This document shows, piece after piece, positions 33,089-41,376 of a stretch of 64,000 nt of DNA; within the stretch, counting starts at the first letter, position 1; every line of letters begins with the position of its first letter. Below the pieces are notes generated by a model. The model searched no databases, was not told where the DNA came from, and worked only from the letters and a program-made list of their open reading frames with translations. Made by a program: the position numbers and the translations under genes. Origin of the DNA: Niastella yeongjuensis (GTDB lineage: Bacteria; Bacteroidota; Bacteroidia; Chitinophagales; Chitinophagaceae); contig NZ_FOCZ01000023.1 of NCBI RefSeq assembly GCF_900110245.1, forward strand, positions 21,337-85,336. Reading direction: 5' to 3'.

Positions 33089-34927
33089 ATGAGAAAATTC
33101 CTGATTCTCTCCTTTTCCCTTTTTCAATTGCTGTCTTTGCAGGCACAGCAAACCCAAAAACCACCCTTACACGCAAAAAACTGGCTGGCAATTACCGGCA
33201 AACCGCTGGCGGCAACGGCTGGTGCTGCTATTTTTCAAAAAGGTGGCAATGCCGTGGATGCAGCCTGCGCCATGATCGCGGCTACCTGCACCATGTGGGA
33301 TGTGTTGAGCTGGGGCGGCGAAACCCAGGCCCTGATCTATAACCCGCATACGGGTAAAGTCATCGGCATCAATGCGCTGGGTGTGGCGCCTACCGGTGCT
33401 ACGCCGGAGTTCTTCAAAGGCAAAGGTATGAAGTATGTGCCTGAGTATGGTCCGCTGGCAGCGGTAACGCCTGGTACGCCCGGTGGTATTTGCACCATGC
33501 TGGCTGAATACGGCACCATGAGTCTGAAAGACGTATTGACCCCTGCCATGCAAATGGCCGCCGGTTACCCCATTGAAGCGCAAACCGCCAATAGTATGGA
33601 ACGCGGAAAGGAACGGATAAAACAATGGCCTTACTCAAAAGCTGTTTTCTTACCACATGCTGGCCAGGAACGGGAAGCGCCTGAAGCCGGTGAGATCTTC
33701 AAACAAAACGATCTGTTGGAGACACTCCGCAAAATGGTGGAAGCTGAACAGCAGGCTTTGAAAAAAGGAAAGAACCGAAAAGACGCGATCTATGCGGCCT
33801 ACGCCCGGTTCTACACCGGTGATATTGCCAAAGAATTTGTACGGGGTTGTCAGGAACAGGGTGGCCTGATTACCGAGGCCGACCTGGCCAAATGGAAAGT
33901 GCGAATTGAAGAACCCATGAGTGTTAATTATAAAGGTGTGGATGTATATAAATTACAACAGTGGACGCAAGGTCCGGCGATGTTGCAGATGCTGAACATC
34001 CTGGAGAATTTCGATTTGAAAAGCATGGGGTATAACTCTGCCCGCTATATTCATACCGTAACGCAGGCCATGCAGCTGGCTTTTGCCGATCGCGATTTTT
34101 ATTATGGCGATCCTTACTTTGCGCCGGAAGAACCCATGAAAGGGTTGTTGTCGAAAGAGTACGCAAAGGAGCGCGCTAAATTGATCAACCCCACTAAAAA
34201 TTTGTCACCAGCCCTGCCCGGTGATCCTTATCCGTTTGAAGGACAAACAAATCCTTTCGCAAATTTCTTACAACAATGGAGCAGTAATAAACCTCTGGTG
34301 TATACACCGCCCGACGAAAAGTATATGGAGAAATTATGGTTGGGTACTACTTCGGTAGAAGCGGCTGACTCAGCAGGGTGGGTAGTTTCGGTTACCCCCA
34401 GCGGGGGCTGGCTGCCTGCCTGTATTGCCGGCAAAACCGGAGTGGGCATGAGCCAGCGGATGCAAAGTTTTGTGCTCGATTCGGTACTGGATCCTTTTAA
34501 TGTGGTGGAACCGGGAAAACACCCCCGGGTAACGCTTACCCCCACACTGGCCATGAAAGATGGAAAACCATTTTTATCTTTTGCGGTGCAGGGCGGCGAT
34601 ACACAGGACCAGAATCTGCTGCAGTTCTTTTTAAATGTAACCGAGTTTGGTATGACCGTGCAGGAAGCAGTAGAAGCGCCCAATGTCAACACCAATCAAT
34701 TGTACCTGTCATTAGGAGGGGAGGACCGTAAACCTAAACCCGGTTCATTACTGGTGAACAGTAACACGCCCGACTGGATCCGCCGCGAGCTGATGAAGAT
34801 GGGTTATAAGCTGATGTATGAAGATCGTACAAGCGGACCAGTGAATGCCATTTACTTCGATAGCAGGCATGGAAGTATGTGGGGCGGTTCAAGCAATCAT
34901 GGTGAAGATTATGGGGTAGGGTGGTAG
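33089..34927 (+). CDS. ggt: Gamma-glutamyltransferase, exported
   Basis: Ntn-hydrolase that cleaves glutathione and other gamma-glutamyl compounds and can transfer the glutamyl group. It has a signal peptide (1-20, SLQAQ). The large subunit carries NAVDAACAMIAATCT and GGETQALIYNP near the start. The autocleavage and nucleophile Thr is T421 in LGTTSVEAAD, splitting large (to 420) and small subunits. The small subunit has GWVVSVTPSGGW and PRVTLTPTLAMKDGKPFLSFAVQGGDTQDQ. The length of 612 is usual. It is followed by a strong terminator. Periplasmic or secreted. Confidence 0.93.
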   Translation: MRKFLILSFSLFQLLSLQAQQTQKPPLHAKNWLAITGKPLAATAGAAIFQKGGNAVDAACAMIAATCTMWDVLSWGGETQALIYNPHTGKVIGINALGVAPTGATPEFFKGKGMKYVPEYGPLAAVTPGTPGGICTMLAEYGTMSLKDVLTPAMQMAAGYPIEAQTANSMERGKERIKQWPYSKAVFLPHAGQEREAPEAGEIFKQNDLLETLRKMVEAEQQALKKGKNRKDAIYAAYARFYTGDIAKEFVRGCQEQGGLITEADLAKWKVRIEEPMSVNYKGVDVYKLQQWTQGPAMLQMLNILENFDLKSMGYNSARYIHTVTQAMQLAFADRDFYYGDPYFAPEEPMKGLLSKEYAKERAKLINPTKNLSPALPGDPYPFEGQTNPFANFLQQWSSNKPLVYTPPDEKYMEKLWLGTTSVEAADSAGWVVSVTPSGGWLPACIAGKTGVGMSQRMQSFVLDSVLDPFNVVEPGKHPRVTLTPTLAMKDGKPFLSFAVQGGDTQDQNLLQFFLNVTEFGMTVQEAVEAPNVNTNQLYLSLGGEDRKPKPGSLLVNSNTPDWIRRELMKMGYKLMYEDRTSGPVNAIYFDSRHGSMWGGSSNHGEDYGVGW

Positions 34928-35121
34928 TGAAATCGTGGAAAATTAACTACATATCATACTGTTACACACGCAATATGAAGCTATAATGCACTGGCATAAT
35001 TTTGTTAATGCTATTAACAAATTGCCGGGAAATTGAGATGTTGCAGATGTTGAATAAAAACAAAATGCTGACTGAATTCAATTCAAAAATAACGCATGGA
35101 AGAATAGAGATGTGGTAGCAC

Positions 35122-35154
35122 GCCGGGTGCCTGGGTAGGCATCCGGCTTTGTTT
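35122..35154 (+). terminator. Rho-independent terminator after ggt
   Basis: An 11-base stem GCCGGGTGCCT with AGGCATCCGGC (one G-T pair), loop GGGT, followed by TTTGTTTTTTT. It lies 195 bases after the ggt stop. Confidence 0.75.
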
Positions 35155-35195
35155 TTTTATCTCCTCCCCCTACAAGGGGCTTACCACCCGGACGT

Positions 35196-35621
35196 TTAAA
35201 ATTCTTTCTCTAATAATACATTTCTTCGTTGGGCCATCAGTCTTTGAATTAAATCCTGTTCAGTATCGCCAATGTTCAGCATGTTGCCAATGCGTACAAG
35301 CAGCAGTTTCTCTTCTTCGTTGATCTCCCCATCGGCAGCACACAATTCTATACACCAGGAAAGCAGCGCCAAATTGTTATTCGATTTAATGATGCTGATC
35401 AGGTATTGGAGATATACGTCTTCATCGGTAATGCTGTTTTGGTACGATTTGAACTTGCGCATTTCATCCTTGAAATTGAGTTTTTTCTGCAGATCAATGG
35501 AAACGAGTTTGTCGGAAATGTTGTTTAGTTCAGGTTCATCAAATTTCCCATCCTTCATACAACAGTAATAAAACAGGTGAACAATTCCTTCTTCTGGAGC
35601 TTTAATTAAACCGGTGTACAT
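35196..35621 (-). CDS. TerB-like protein
   Basis: Protein of 141 residues with the TerB tellurite-resistance-like helical fold: two acidic metal-type motifs, MKDGKFDEPELNNI (22-35) and LCAADGEINEEEKLLLVRIGNML (92-114). Such proteins often bind divalent metals or act in stress complexes, but single-gene roles are not known. No ter cluster is nearby. ATG at 35621 gives a full domain. It is convergent with ggt across the terminator. Confidence 0.8.
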   Translation of the reverse strand: MYTGLIKAPEEGIVHLFYYCCMKDGKFDEPELNNISDKLVSIDLQKKLNFKDEMRKFKSYQNSITDEDVYLQYLISIIKSNNNLALLSWCIELCAADGEINEEEKLLLVRIGNMLNIGDTEQDLIQRLMAQRRNVLLEKEF

Positions 35622-35774
35622 AAGTATTTAATGTTTGTGGTCAATAAATCAACTATTGAGCCAGGTGATGGAAGGGCAGAGGGCAATGTTAATAAAGAAA
35701 TTTACGAAATTTATAAAAGATTGCCCTGGGGAATTGCCCAATTAACTATATTTACTTATCCCAATAATCCCAAA

Positions 35775-35855
35775 CATCCCGAAATTTTCCAGTTCAGATT
35801 TTCCTTATCCCATCAATCCCAGCCATCCCGAAATTTCCAGTTCAGATATTTTCCC
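35775..35855 (+). repeat. Imperfect direct repeat upstream of the sigma gene
   Basis: CATCCCGAAATTTTCCAGTT (35775-) and its near copy (35824-, one T fewer) continue with CAGAT and TTTTCC. The copies are 49 bases apart. They lie just before the sigma factor start at 35869. Confidence 0.65.
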
Positions 35856-35868
35856 ATTCCAGAAAATT

Positions 35869-36486
35869 ATGCCCATGACCCTGTCAGCACGGAACCGAGA
35901 TGTTATCACTGAATTTCAGCGAGGTCACTACATCATGGTAAAAGAATTGTACGAGGAACATTATGCACCGTTACTCGATTTTGCCAGTCAGTTAATAATA
36001 AATAAAGAAGAAGCGCATCATATTGTGCAGGAAACTTTTATCCGTTTGTTCGGCATGCGCGACCGGTTCAGCACCCTCCCCGACATAAAAGCCTTCCTGT
36101 ATATAACGGTACGGAACATCTGTTTGTCCTATATCAGGGCCGATAAAGAAAAAGATCCCGGTGGAGATGCTGCCTGGTTCAATCAGGCATTGATAGCCAC
36201 CGCCCGTTTCGATGAACCGGTAGCCCGGGAAGCCGTGTTGCTCCAAATGCACGAACAGTTGCTGGTGCTGCCGGCTCAGGAACAGATTGTTTTCCGGTTG
36301 CTTTTTTATGATCGCCTGTCCATCCAGGAAGCAATGGAGGAATCAGGGCTTTCAGCGGTAGTGGTAGCTCAACGCCGGATAAGCGCCATCCGGATATTAC
36401 GCGCGCAATTAATTACGTCCAATCTATTTTCAATCCCCCTCTTTATATATTTTATTGCTGTTTTTTGTTCAAGGTCTAAAGTTTAA
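35869..36486 (+). CDS. ECF sigma-70 family sigma factor
   Basis: Alternative sigma factor of 205 residues. Region 2 (about 20-90) shows YEEHYAPLLDFASQLIINKEEAHHIVQETFIRLF and DIKAFLYITVRNICLSYIR. Region 4 (about 125-180) shows LPAQEQIVFRLLFYDRLSIQEAMEESGLSAVVVAQRRISAIRILRAQL. The tail is hydrophobic (LFSIPLFIYFIAVF), which occurs in Bacteroidota ECF factors. The stop TAA lies inside TCTAAAGTTTAAAG, an AAAGTTN repeat, and the last residues SKV are repeat-derived. A decayed second sigma gene and FecR follow, so this factor may now pair with that FecR. Confidence 0.9.
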   Translation: MPMTLSARNRDVITEFQRGHYIMVKELYEEHYAPLLDFASQLIINKEEAHHIVQETFIRLFGMRDRFSTLPDIKAFLYITVRNICLSYIRADKEKDPGGDAAWFNQALIATARFDEPVAREAVLLQMHEQLLVLPAQEQIVFRLLFYDRLSIQEAMEESGLSAVVVAQRRISAIRILRAQLITSNLFSIPLFIYFIAVFCSRSKV

Positions 36487-36542
36487 AGTTTTATGTTTAA
36501 GGATAAACTAACTTCCTTTAAACTTTTAACTTACAACTTTGA

Positions 36543-36817
36543 AAATACCCACATGAAATTCAGGAAACCGCTCAAATGGTGCAAAGCGTTATTGCGCAAT
36601 TACCTGAACAATGCAAACGTATCTTTGAGCTGGTTTGCATGGAGGGTAAAAAGTACCAGGGGCAGCCTTTATTGCCGGTGTAACCGAAAATACCGTTAAA
36701 ACGCAGCTGCGCAGGGCATTTGCAAAACTTCGGGAAAGTCTGCGCGACTATTATTATTTTACCGTTTGTTACCTGTTTTGTATATTTTATTGTCTTAATA
36801 TATTTGACACCCCCTGA
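36543..36817 (+). pseudogene. Remnant of an ECF sigma factor (region 4 only, frameshifted)
   Basis: From 36555 the frame reads EIQETAQMVQSVIAQLPE, then QCKRIFELVCMEGKKYQ, and soon stops. From 36665, in another frame, AFIAGVTENTVKTQLRRAFAKLRESLRDYYYF follows, ending at TGA 36815. Together these make a complete sigma region 4 helix-turn-helix. Adding back one A between 36659 and 36665 (GAGG for GGG) restores the frame as QEAAFIAG. Region 2 and the start are missing; the DNA before it is AAAGTTN-like. It sits where the cognate sigma factor of the next gene (FecR) would be expected. Confidence 0.85.
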
Positions 36818-36838
36818 TGTTTTATTAGCATACTTGCT

Positions 36839-37780
36839 ATGAACAATTATATTGATATGAATGACGTCGAGCAACTCATAATAGATAAACTGACGGGCCA
36901 AATTGGTGAGGAGGATGATTTCAACAGGCATACACATTGGTGGTGGTATGGTATTGCCGCTGCGGTAGCAGGCATTGTTATTGTTTCGCTGTTTTTGTTG
37001 ATAAATCACAATCGTAATAAAATAGCACCGGCTCCCGGAATACTGGTAAAACTGGCAAATGGAGAGGTGATGCATACCTCTGTTCAAGATTCTTTAGCCA
37101 GCTGGATGCAGGATGTACGCAAGGCTAATATCGACCCCAGCGCCCTCAATACCGTAATGGTACCCGCCGGTAAACAATATACTTTTCACCTATCTGATGG
37201 TACTAAGGTGTGGATGAATTCCATCTCTTCTTTGCAATTTCCTTTACTATTTACCCAGCCTCAACGCAACGTAACAATAGCCGGGGAAGCTTATTTTAAA
37301 GTAGCGCACGCCAGCCAACCCTTTACCGTACAGGTGAACGGCCTTACCGTAACGGCATTGGGGACAGAATTCAATATCAAATCTTATAATAAAGAATCTA
37401 CGTACATATCGCTGGTGACCGGCTCTGTATCGGTTCAAAATGGTTTAGGCGAACGTATTGTTTTGTTACCTGGTGAGGGTGTAGTTGTGGAGGACCGCAA
37501 CAGTCCATTACGTAAAGAAAAGTATGACGAGTCACTAATGCTGGGCTGGATGCAGGGCGTTTACTTTTTCACCAATGAAAAACTGGAACACTTAGCTGTT
37601 ATCGCCAAAAGATGGCTCGAAATAGAAATACAAATAAAAGATCCCACCCTGGCCGGTCTCCGCTTCACCGGCGCCCTTGATCGCAATAAACCCATCAGCC
37701 ACTTTTTGAGTTGGCTTGCTTCTTCAGGTGGTATCAGGTATGAGATCGTAGGTAGTAAGGTGGTTATTTCACGGAAGTAG
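36839..37780 (+). CDS. FecR-type anti-sigma factor with short cytoplasmic domain
   Basis: Inner-membrane regulator that relays signal from an outer-membrane transducer to an ECF sigma factor. Of 313 residues, about 33 are cytoplasmic, then a membrane helix (37-56), the FecR periplasmic domain (about 125-225, with VPAGKQYTFHLSDGTKVWMNS and GEAYFKVAHASQPFTVQV) and a DUF4974-like C-terminal domain (240-313). Typical homologues have 70-90 residues before the helix, so the sigma-binding part looks shortened. No SusC/SusD genes follow, unlike in the usual cluster. It is 21 bases after the sigma remnant. Confidence 0.9.
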   Translation: MNNYIDMNDVEQLIIDKLTGQIGEEDDFNRHTHWWWYGIAAAVAGIVIVSLFLLINHNRNKIAPAPGILVKLANGEVMHTSVQDSLASWMQDVRKANIDPSALNTVMVPAGKQYTFHLSDGTKVWMNSISSLQFPLLFTQPQRNVTIAGEAYFKVAHASQPFTVQVNGLTVTALGTEFNIKSYNKESTYISLVTGSVSVQNGLGERIVLLPGEGVVVEDRNSPLRKEKYDESLMLGWMQGVYFFTNEKLEHLAVIAKRWLEIEIQIKDPTLAGLRFTGALDRNKPISHFLSWLASSGGIRYEIVGSKVVISRK

Positions 37781-37787
37781 GTGGGAA

Positions 37788-37844
37788 GGGCAGAGGGCAG
37801 AGGGCAGAAGGCAGAGGGCAGAGGGCAGAAGGCAGAGGGCAGAG
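37788..37844 (+). repeat. RGGCAGA heptamer array
   Basis: Eight tandem GGCAGAG/GGCAGAA units beginning eight bases after the FecR stop codon. A degenerate GTAAGAA-type segment follows (37887-37932). Confidence 0.85.
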
Positions 37845-37947
37845 ATGAAAACCCAATTCAGCCGTAAGCCTCGCGATAAATTTCAACATGTAAGAGGTGT
37901 GAAGTTCGCGGGTTTCCTATTTCTTACTTCGTACAATTCAAAAAACG

Positions 37948-37979
37948 AATAGGGCGATCCTTATGGAGCGCCCTATTTT
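37948..37979 (-). terminator. Rho-independent terminator
   Basis: AATAGGGCG (37948-37956) pairs with CGCCCTATT (37969-37977), plus TCC/GGA inside. It lies about 40 bases after the response regulator stop (38016) on the minus strand and has T-rich flanks on both sides, so it may also serve fecR. Confidence 0.7.
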
Positions 37980-38015
37980 AAAAATGCATATAGTGTTGGT
38001 TAGTAAGCGAGCTGT

Positions 38016-38462
38016 TTACATGCCCAGACCTGACTTCACTTTTTCGAAGAACGATCTCTTTCCTTCTTTTGAGCGGTGGGGTGTATAATACTGTTCAACC
38101 CTTTTCATGATCGCATTCATTTTTTCGGGGCTCAGCGACGATTTTAATACGTAGTCAAGCGCACCATACTGCAGGGATTCTTTGGCTACCAGGCCGATCT
38201 CCTGTCCGGAAATAATGTATACCATGATGTGTGAGTCGAATCCTTTGATCTTTTTCAATAACTCTATACCGTTCATGCCTTCCATGTTATAATCCATAAA
38301 CACAAGGGCGGGTTGTTCCTTTATCTGTTGCAGGCAATCATCGCCGGCAGTAAAGGCCGTGATATTGATATAACCGAGGTTAAGCAGGAATTGCTGATAC
38401 AGGTTCAGGCAAAACAGATCATCATCTACAATAAAGATCTTCAGGTTCGGATACGAGGCCAT
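38016..38462 (-). CDS. Single-domain response regulator
   Basis: CheY-like receiver of 148 residues from ATG 38462: acidic DDD at 13-15, phospho-Asp D57 in VFMDYNMEGMNG, a Ser in YIISGQE and a Lys in YVLKSSLSP. A short basic tail (HRSKEGKRSFFEKVKSGLGM) follows the domain. Ten residues from an upstream Met at 38492 are not part of the fold. No kinase is next to it; the kinases at 1-4 kb may serve it. A terminator follows. Confidence 0.88.
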   Translation of the reverse strand: MASYPNLKIFIVDDDLFCLNLYQQFLLNLGYINITAFTAGDDCLQQIKEQPALVFMDYNMEGMNGIELLKKIKGFDSHIMVYIISGQEIGLVAKESLQYGALDYVLKSSLSPEKMNAIMKRVEQYYTPHRSKEGKRSFFEKVKSGLGM

Positions 38463-38638
38463 GGTTATAGGATTTACTTTACGTAAACGCATGGCAATAC
38501 CAGGTATTGCTATCCTACGGTCTGGATGTGCAAAACTAATGCTTGTATTGGCAGTCTAATAGGTGTTTGTGCTTAAAGTAGGGGGCTTCGCCTACGCCAG
38601 GGCTATGGCGAACGAGGTAGAGCAAAAAGAAGAAGGGG

Positions 38639-38938
38639 CTAATCTATAACTATCGGCTGTACGTGGTGATTATCACCATAACGCACTGCTACTTTGTATA
38701 TGCCGCGGGGCAGGTGATTCGGCAACAAAATAGTGTGGTTTGAATAAAAATCGGCATGGTACAAAAAGTGTTTAAATACCTGTTGTCCTGCAAGCGAGTA
38801 CAGCTGTACGGTAAAAACACATTGTTCTACATTGTACAATTGTAGCCAGAATTTCTTTTGTGTAACCAGGTTTGGGTACACGGTAATGCGTTGAACGCGT
38901 TTGTTCGAACGGTCGTCGGTTAGTGTCAAGGTGCTCAT
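38639..38938 (-). CDS. Stand-alone T9SS C-terminal sorting-domain protein
   Basis: Protein of 99 residues from Met 38938 (121 from Met 39004), consisting almost wholly of a type A T9SS sorting domain: VQRITVYPNLVTQKKFWLQL, FTVQLYSLAGQQVFKHFLYH, LPRGIYKVAVRYGDNHHVQPIVID. No signal peptide and no cargo domain are present, though sorting domains normally end a long secreted protein. It may be the remains of a longer gene or a short protein in its own right. The upstream bases show no obvious coding continuation in frame. Confidence 0.7.
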   Translation of the reverse strand: MSTLTLTDDRSNKRVQRITVYPNLVTQKKFWLQLYNVEQCVFTVQLYSLAGQQVFKHFLYHADFYSNHTILLPNHLPRGIYKVAVRYGDNHHVQPIVID

Positions 38939-39143
38939 AGAAGGTACAAGGATAATAGTATTATTGTGCGCGATGAAGTTAGTGCTTATCCTGATAGGTG
39001 ACAATAGTATACATACGCGATTTTAACGTACAGTTGACATTTCCTTCTGTGTGATTAGAGAAATATTAGAATGAGATTAGCTATGTGATTAATGTTGTAT
39101 GGTAATTACCGCATCGATCATAGGTTAATTGCGTTTTCTGTTA

Positions 39144-39617
39144 TTAATTGATGACGATGATCTGTTCCAGGCTTACCTGCTTCTGTACCAGGTATTGTTG
39201 GAACCGCGAAATCAATGTTGCTCCACCGGATAAATAAAAGGTGGCATTCTTCCAGGCCATCCAGCAATTGGGATGCATATCTTCCATCCATTGAATGGCA
39301 TTGTAACCGGGCGATTCGGGTAATTCAGGCACACTGTCGATCAACAGCTTTAACATACTTAGTACTGCTTCATATTCGGGATGCAATTCCAGTATACCAA
39401 AATATTCATGATCGTTTTGCAAAGCGATCCCTTTGAATGCATTGAATAATTCAACAGTTGATTCATCACCCACAAAGAAATGATGGGTTGTTTGATAATT
39501 GTATACCCGGTTTGCCGTTATCACGTGCGACAAATCCTGTTCACTGGCTGCAGGCAGTTCGACGTTCATGGCTTCGTCGGCCTGTTCACTGCCGTGGTAA
39601 TTAGATAGGTGAAACAT
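39144..39617 (-). CDS. Protein of unknown function (157 residues)
   Basis: Soluble, acidic protein without signal peptide or membrane segment. Notable segments are YNYQTTHHFFVGDESTVELFNAFKGIALQNDHEYFGILELHPEYEAVLSMLKLLIDSVPELP and MEDMHPNCWMAWKNATFYLSGGATLISRFQQYLVQKQVSLEQIIVIN. The composition is that of a real gene. I recognise no family. It lies divergent from an AraC-type regulator (108 bases between ATGs), which may control it. Confidence 0.65.
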   Translation of the reverse strand: MFHLSNYHGSEQADEAMNVELPAASEQDLSHVITANRVYNYQTTHHFFVGDESTVELFNAFKGIALQNDHEYFGILELHPEYEAVLSMLKLLIDSVPELPESPGYNAIQWMEDMHPNCWMAWKNATFYLSGGATLISRFQQYLVQKQVSLEQIIVIN

Positions 39618-39725
39618 TGTATATGTTTTGTTTACGAAACAGATAATTTACCTTTACAAAATTAAAAAGGGGTTAACTGCACGTTTTTATACAATACGGA
39701 TAAATATTTACATCAAACGGATTTT

Positions 39726-40727
39726 ATGGGTGTCAATGTATATGACGAAAATGGTCGCCAGTATAAAGTGGGCGATGTGTTTTCGAATAAAATAGTAGAA
39801 CAGCCCCTGGTTACAGAGCGAAGAGAGATCTACAGCTTTCCTTTTGGTGATGCAGAAATGGTGCAAATGGCTTTCTCGGGTATCTATATAGTGTATGGTG
39901 ATATGATGCTGTATGAAACCAAACGCCTGAACTGGGAGATAACCGGTGAAATGGACCTGGTTGAAATGCATTTTACATTAGCGGGTGATGGCAGCATGAA
40001 GAACCTGCTATCAGGAAAAGAACATCATTTCAAAGCCAACGAGCACAATATGCATTATACGCCCGTATTTTCCGGCACCGGTCAGTACGGCGGCAAGCTC
40101 GATAAATATAAATTCCTGGAAGTGCATTTTACCACCCGCTTTTTCTTAGAGCTGGCAAAAGACAGTAGCCCTTCCTTAATGGAGTTTGCTGAAAAAGTAG
40201 CCAATGGAAAAGAACAGGAACTGAGCCGCGAAAACATGCCCATTTCATTTGCTATGCACCAGTGCCTGCAGGACATCATGAATGTAAAAGTGAGCGGTGG
40301 ATTGAAATTGTTATTCCTGCAATCGAAATGTATTGAATTACTCACCTTACAGGCCCAGATGTATGAAGATGCCGCGCGCGCTCCCCAAACACCTTCATTG
40401 ATCCTGAAACCCGGACATGATACCGATAGCATTCACTTTGCAAAAGATTACCTGTTACAACATGCCGCCCAACCGCCTTCATTAAGCGAGCTGGCCCGCA
40501 TAGCAGGGATCAATGAGTTTAAATTGAAACAGGGATTCAAAGCCCTTTTTGATAATACCGTATTTGGTTACCTCACCGATTATAAACTAACCCAGGCACG
40601 CGACCTGCTGGTGGCCAATGTACCCATCAAAGACGTGGCCGACAGACTGGGTTATTCTTCAGTACAACACTTCAATAGTGCGTTTCGTAAAAAGTTTGGC
40701 GTGCCGCCGGGGAAAATGAGGGGGTGA
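39726..40727 (+). CDS. AraC family transcriptional regulator
   Basis: DNA-binding regulator of 333 residues. The N-terminal part (1-220) is a cupin-like sensor region (WEITGEMDLVEMHFTLAGDG, EHHFKANEHNMHYTP). The C-terminal AraC domain (about 235-333) has two helix-turn-helix motifs: SLSELARIAGINEFKLKQGFKALFDNTVFGYLTDYKLTQARDLL and VPIKDVADRLGYSSVQHFNSAFRKKFGVPPGKMRG. The stop lies five bases before an RGGCAGA array. It is divergent from the unknown gene at 39144-39617. The ligand is unknown. Confidence 0.92.
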   Translation: MGVNVYDENGRQYKVGDVFSNKIVEQPLVTERREIYSFPFGDAEMVQMAFSGIYIVYGDMMLYETKRLNWEITGEMDLVEMHFTLAGDGSMKNLLSGKEHHFKANEHNMHYTPVFSGTGQYGGKLDKYKFLEVHFTTRFFLELAKDSSPSLMEFAEKVANGKEQELSRENMPISFAMHQCLQDIMNVKVSGGLKLLFLQSKCIELLTLQAQMYEDAARAPQTPSLILKPGHDTDSIHFAKDYLLQHAAQPPSLSELARIAGINEFKLKQGFKALFDNTVFGYLTDYKLTQARDLLVANVPIKDVADRLGYSSVQHFNSAFRKKFGVPPGKMRG

Positions 40728-40730
40728 GAA

Positions 40731-40760
40731 GGGCAGAAGGCAGAGGGCAGAAGGCAGAGA
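40731..40760 (+). repeat. RGGCAGA heptamer array
   Basis: Four GGCAGAA/GGCAGAG units beginning four bases after the AraC stop. Confidence 0.8.
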
Positions 40761-40802
40761 TGAGCTCGCTATTATTTTGATTGCTGAATAATTGCGAGCC
40801 CA

Positions 40803-40851
40803 CTCACCACTCACTACTCACTACTCACTACTGACAACTGACCACTCACTT
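40803..40851 (+). repeat. CTSACNA heptamer array
   Basis: Seven units of seven bases: CTCACCA, CTCACTA x3, CTGACAA, CTGACCA, CTCACTT. A different sequence from the other arrays but the same period. Confidence 0.85.
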
Positions 40852-40901
40852 GCAGCTTCCCTGGAAATCGCTACATTCACGTTGTATAAAAGTTGTACAC
40901 C

Positions 40902-41243
40902 ATGAGTATCGTTGTTAAAAGAATATACGAGCCGATAGCATCGAAAGATGGTTATCGCATTCTGGTTGACCGGCTATGGCCGCGGGGTATTAAAAAAGAA
41001 AAGGCTGATATAGATACCTGGCTCAAAGAAGTGGCGCCTTCTACCGAATTGCGAAAATGGTTCCATGCCGGTGAAGGGACCTTTGTTGAATTTAAAAAGA
41101 AATACCTCGCTGAATTGAAAGAGAATCCCGCGCTGAAAGACCTGAAAGCATTAGTGAAAGAACACAAGCAGGTAACCTTATTATATGCTGCTAAGGACGA
41201 AGAACAGAATCATGCTCATATCCTTGCTGATCTTTTAGGTTAA
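40902..41243 (+). CDS. DUF488 family protein
   Basis: Small protein of 113 residues from ATG 40902; an upstream TTG at 40893 is not used. Family signature: YRILVDRLWPRGIKKEKADIDTWLKEVAPSTELRKWFHAG, then VTLLYAAKDEEQNHAHILADLL. DUF488 proteins are widespread and uncharacterised. The gene converges on the secreted protein at 41363-42265 across paired AAAGTTN arrays. No clear -7 box is seen. Confidence 0.88.
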   Translation: MSIVVKRIYEPIASKDGYRILVDRLWPRGIKKEKADIDTWLKEVAPSTELRKWFHAGEGTFVEFKKKYLAELKENPALKDLKALVKEHKQVTLLYAAKDEEQNHAHILADLLG

Positions 41244-41251
41244 GAAGTTCT

Positions 41252-41376
41252 AAGTTTAAAGTTATAAGTTGAAAGTTTAAAGTTCAAAGTTTAAAGTTTT
41301 AGGGTGTACATGGTTCGATGGCTTGAAAAGAGGACTTCCAACTTTCAACTTTGAACTTTCAACTATAAACTTTGTA
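41252..41376. repeat. Inverted pair of AAAGTTN heptamer arrays between convergent genes
   Basis: Left array (41252-41300, AAAGTTN) and right array (41338-41376, reverse complement). The arms differ mainly at the seventh, variable base, so pairing is good but imperfect. The right arm covers the last codons (KVQSL) and stop of the minus-strand gene ending at 41363. Confidence 0.75.

Noticed and set aside
32899..33342. Frame of 147 codons upstream of ggt
   Set aside because: Its second half overlaps the ggt gene in another frame, and the first part has no domain or ribosome site.
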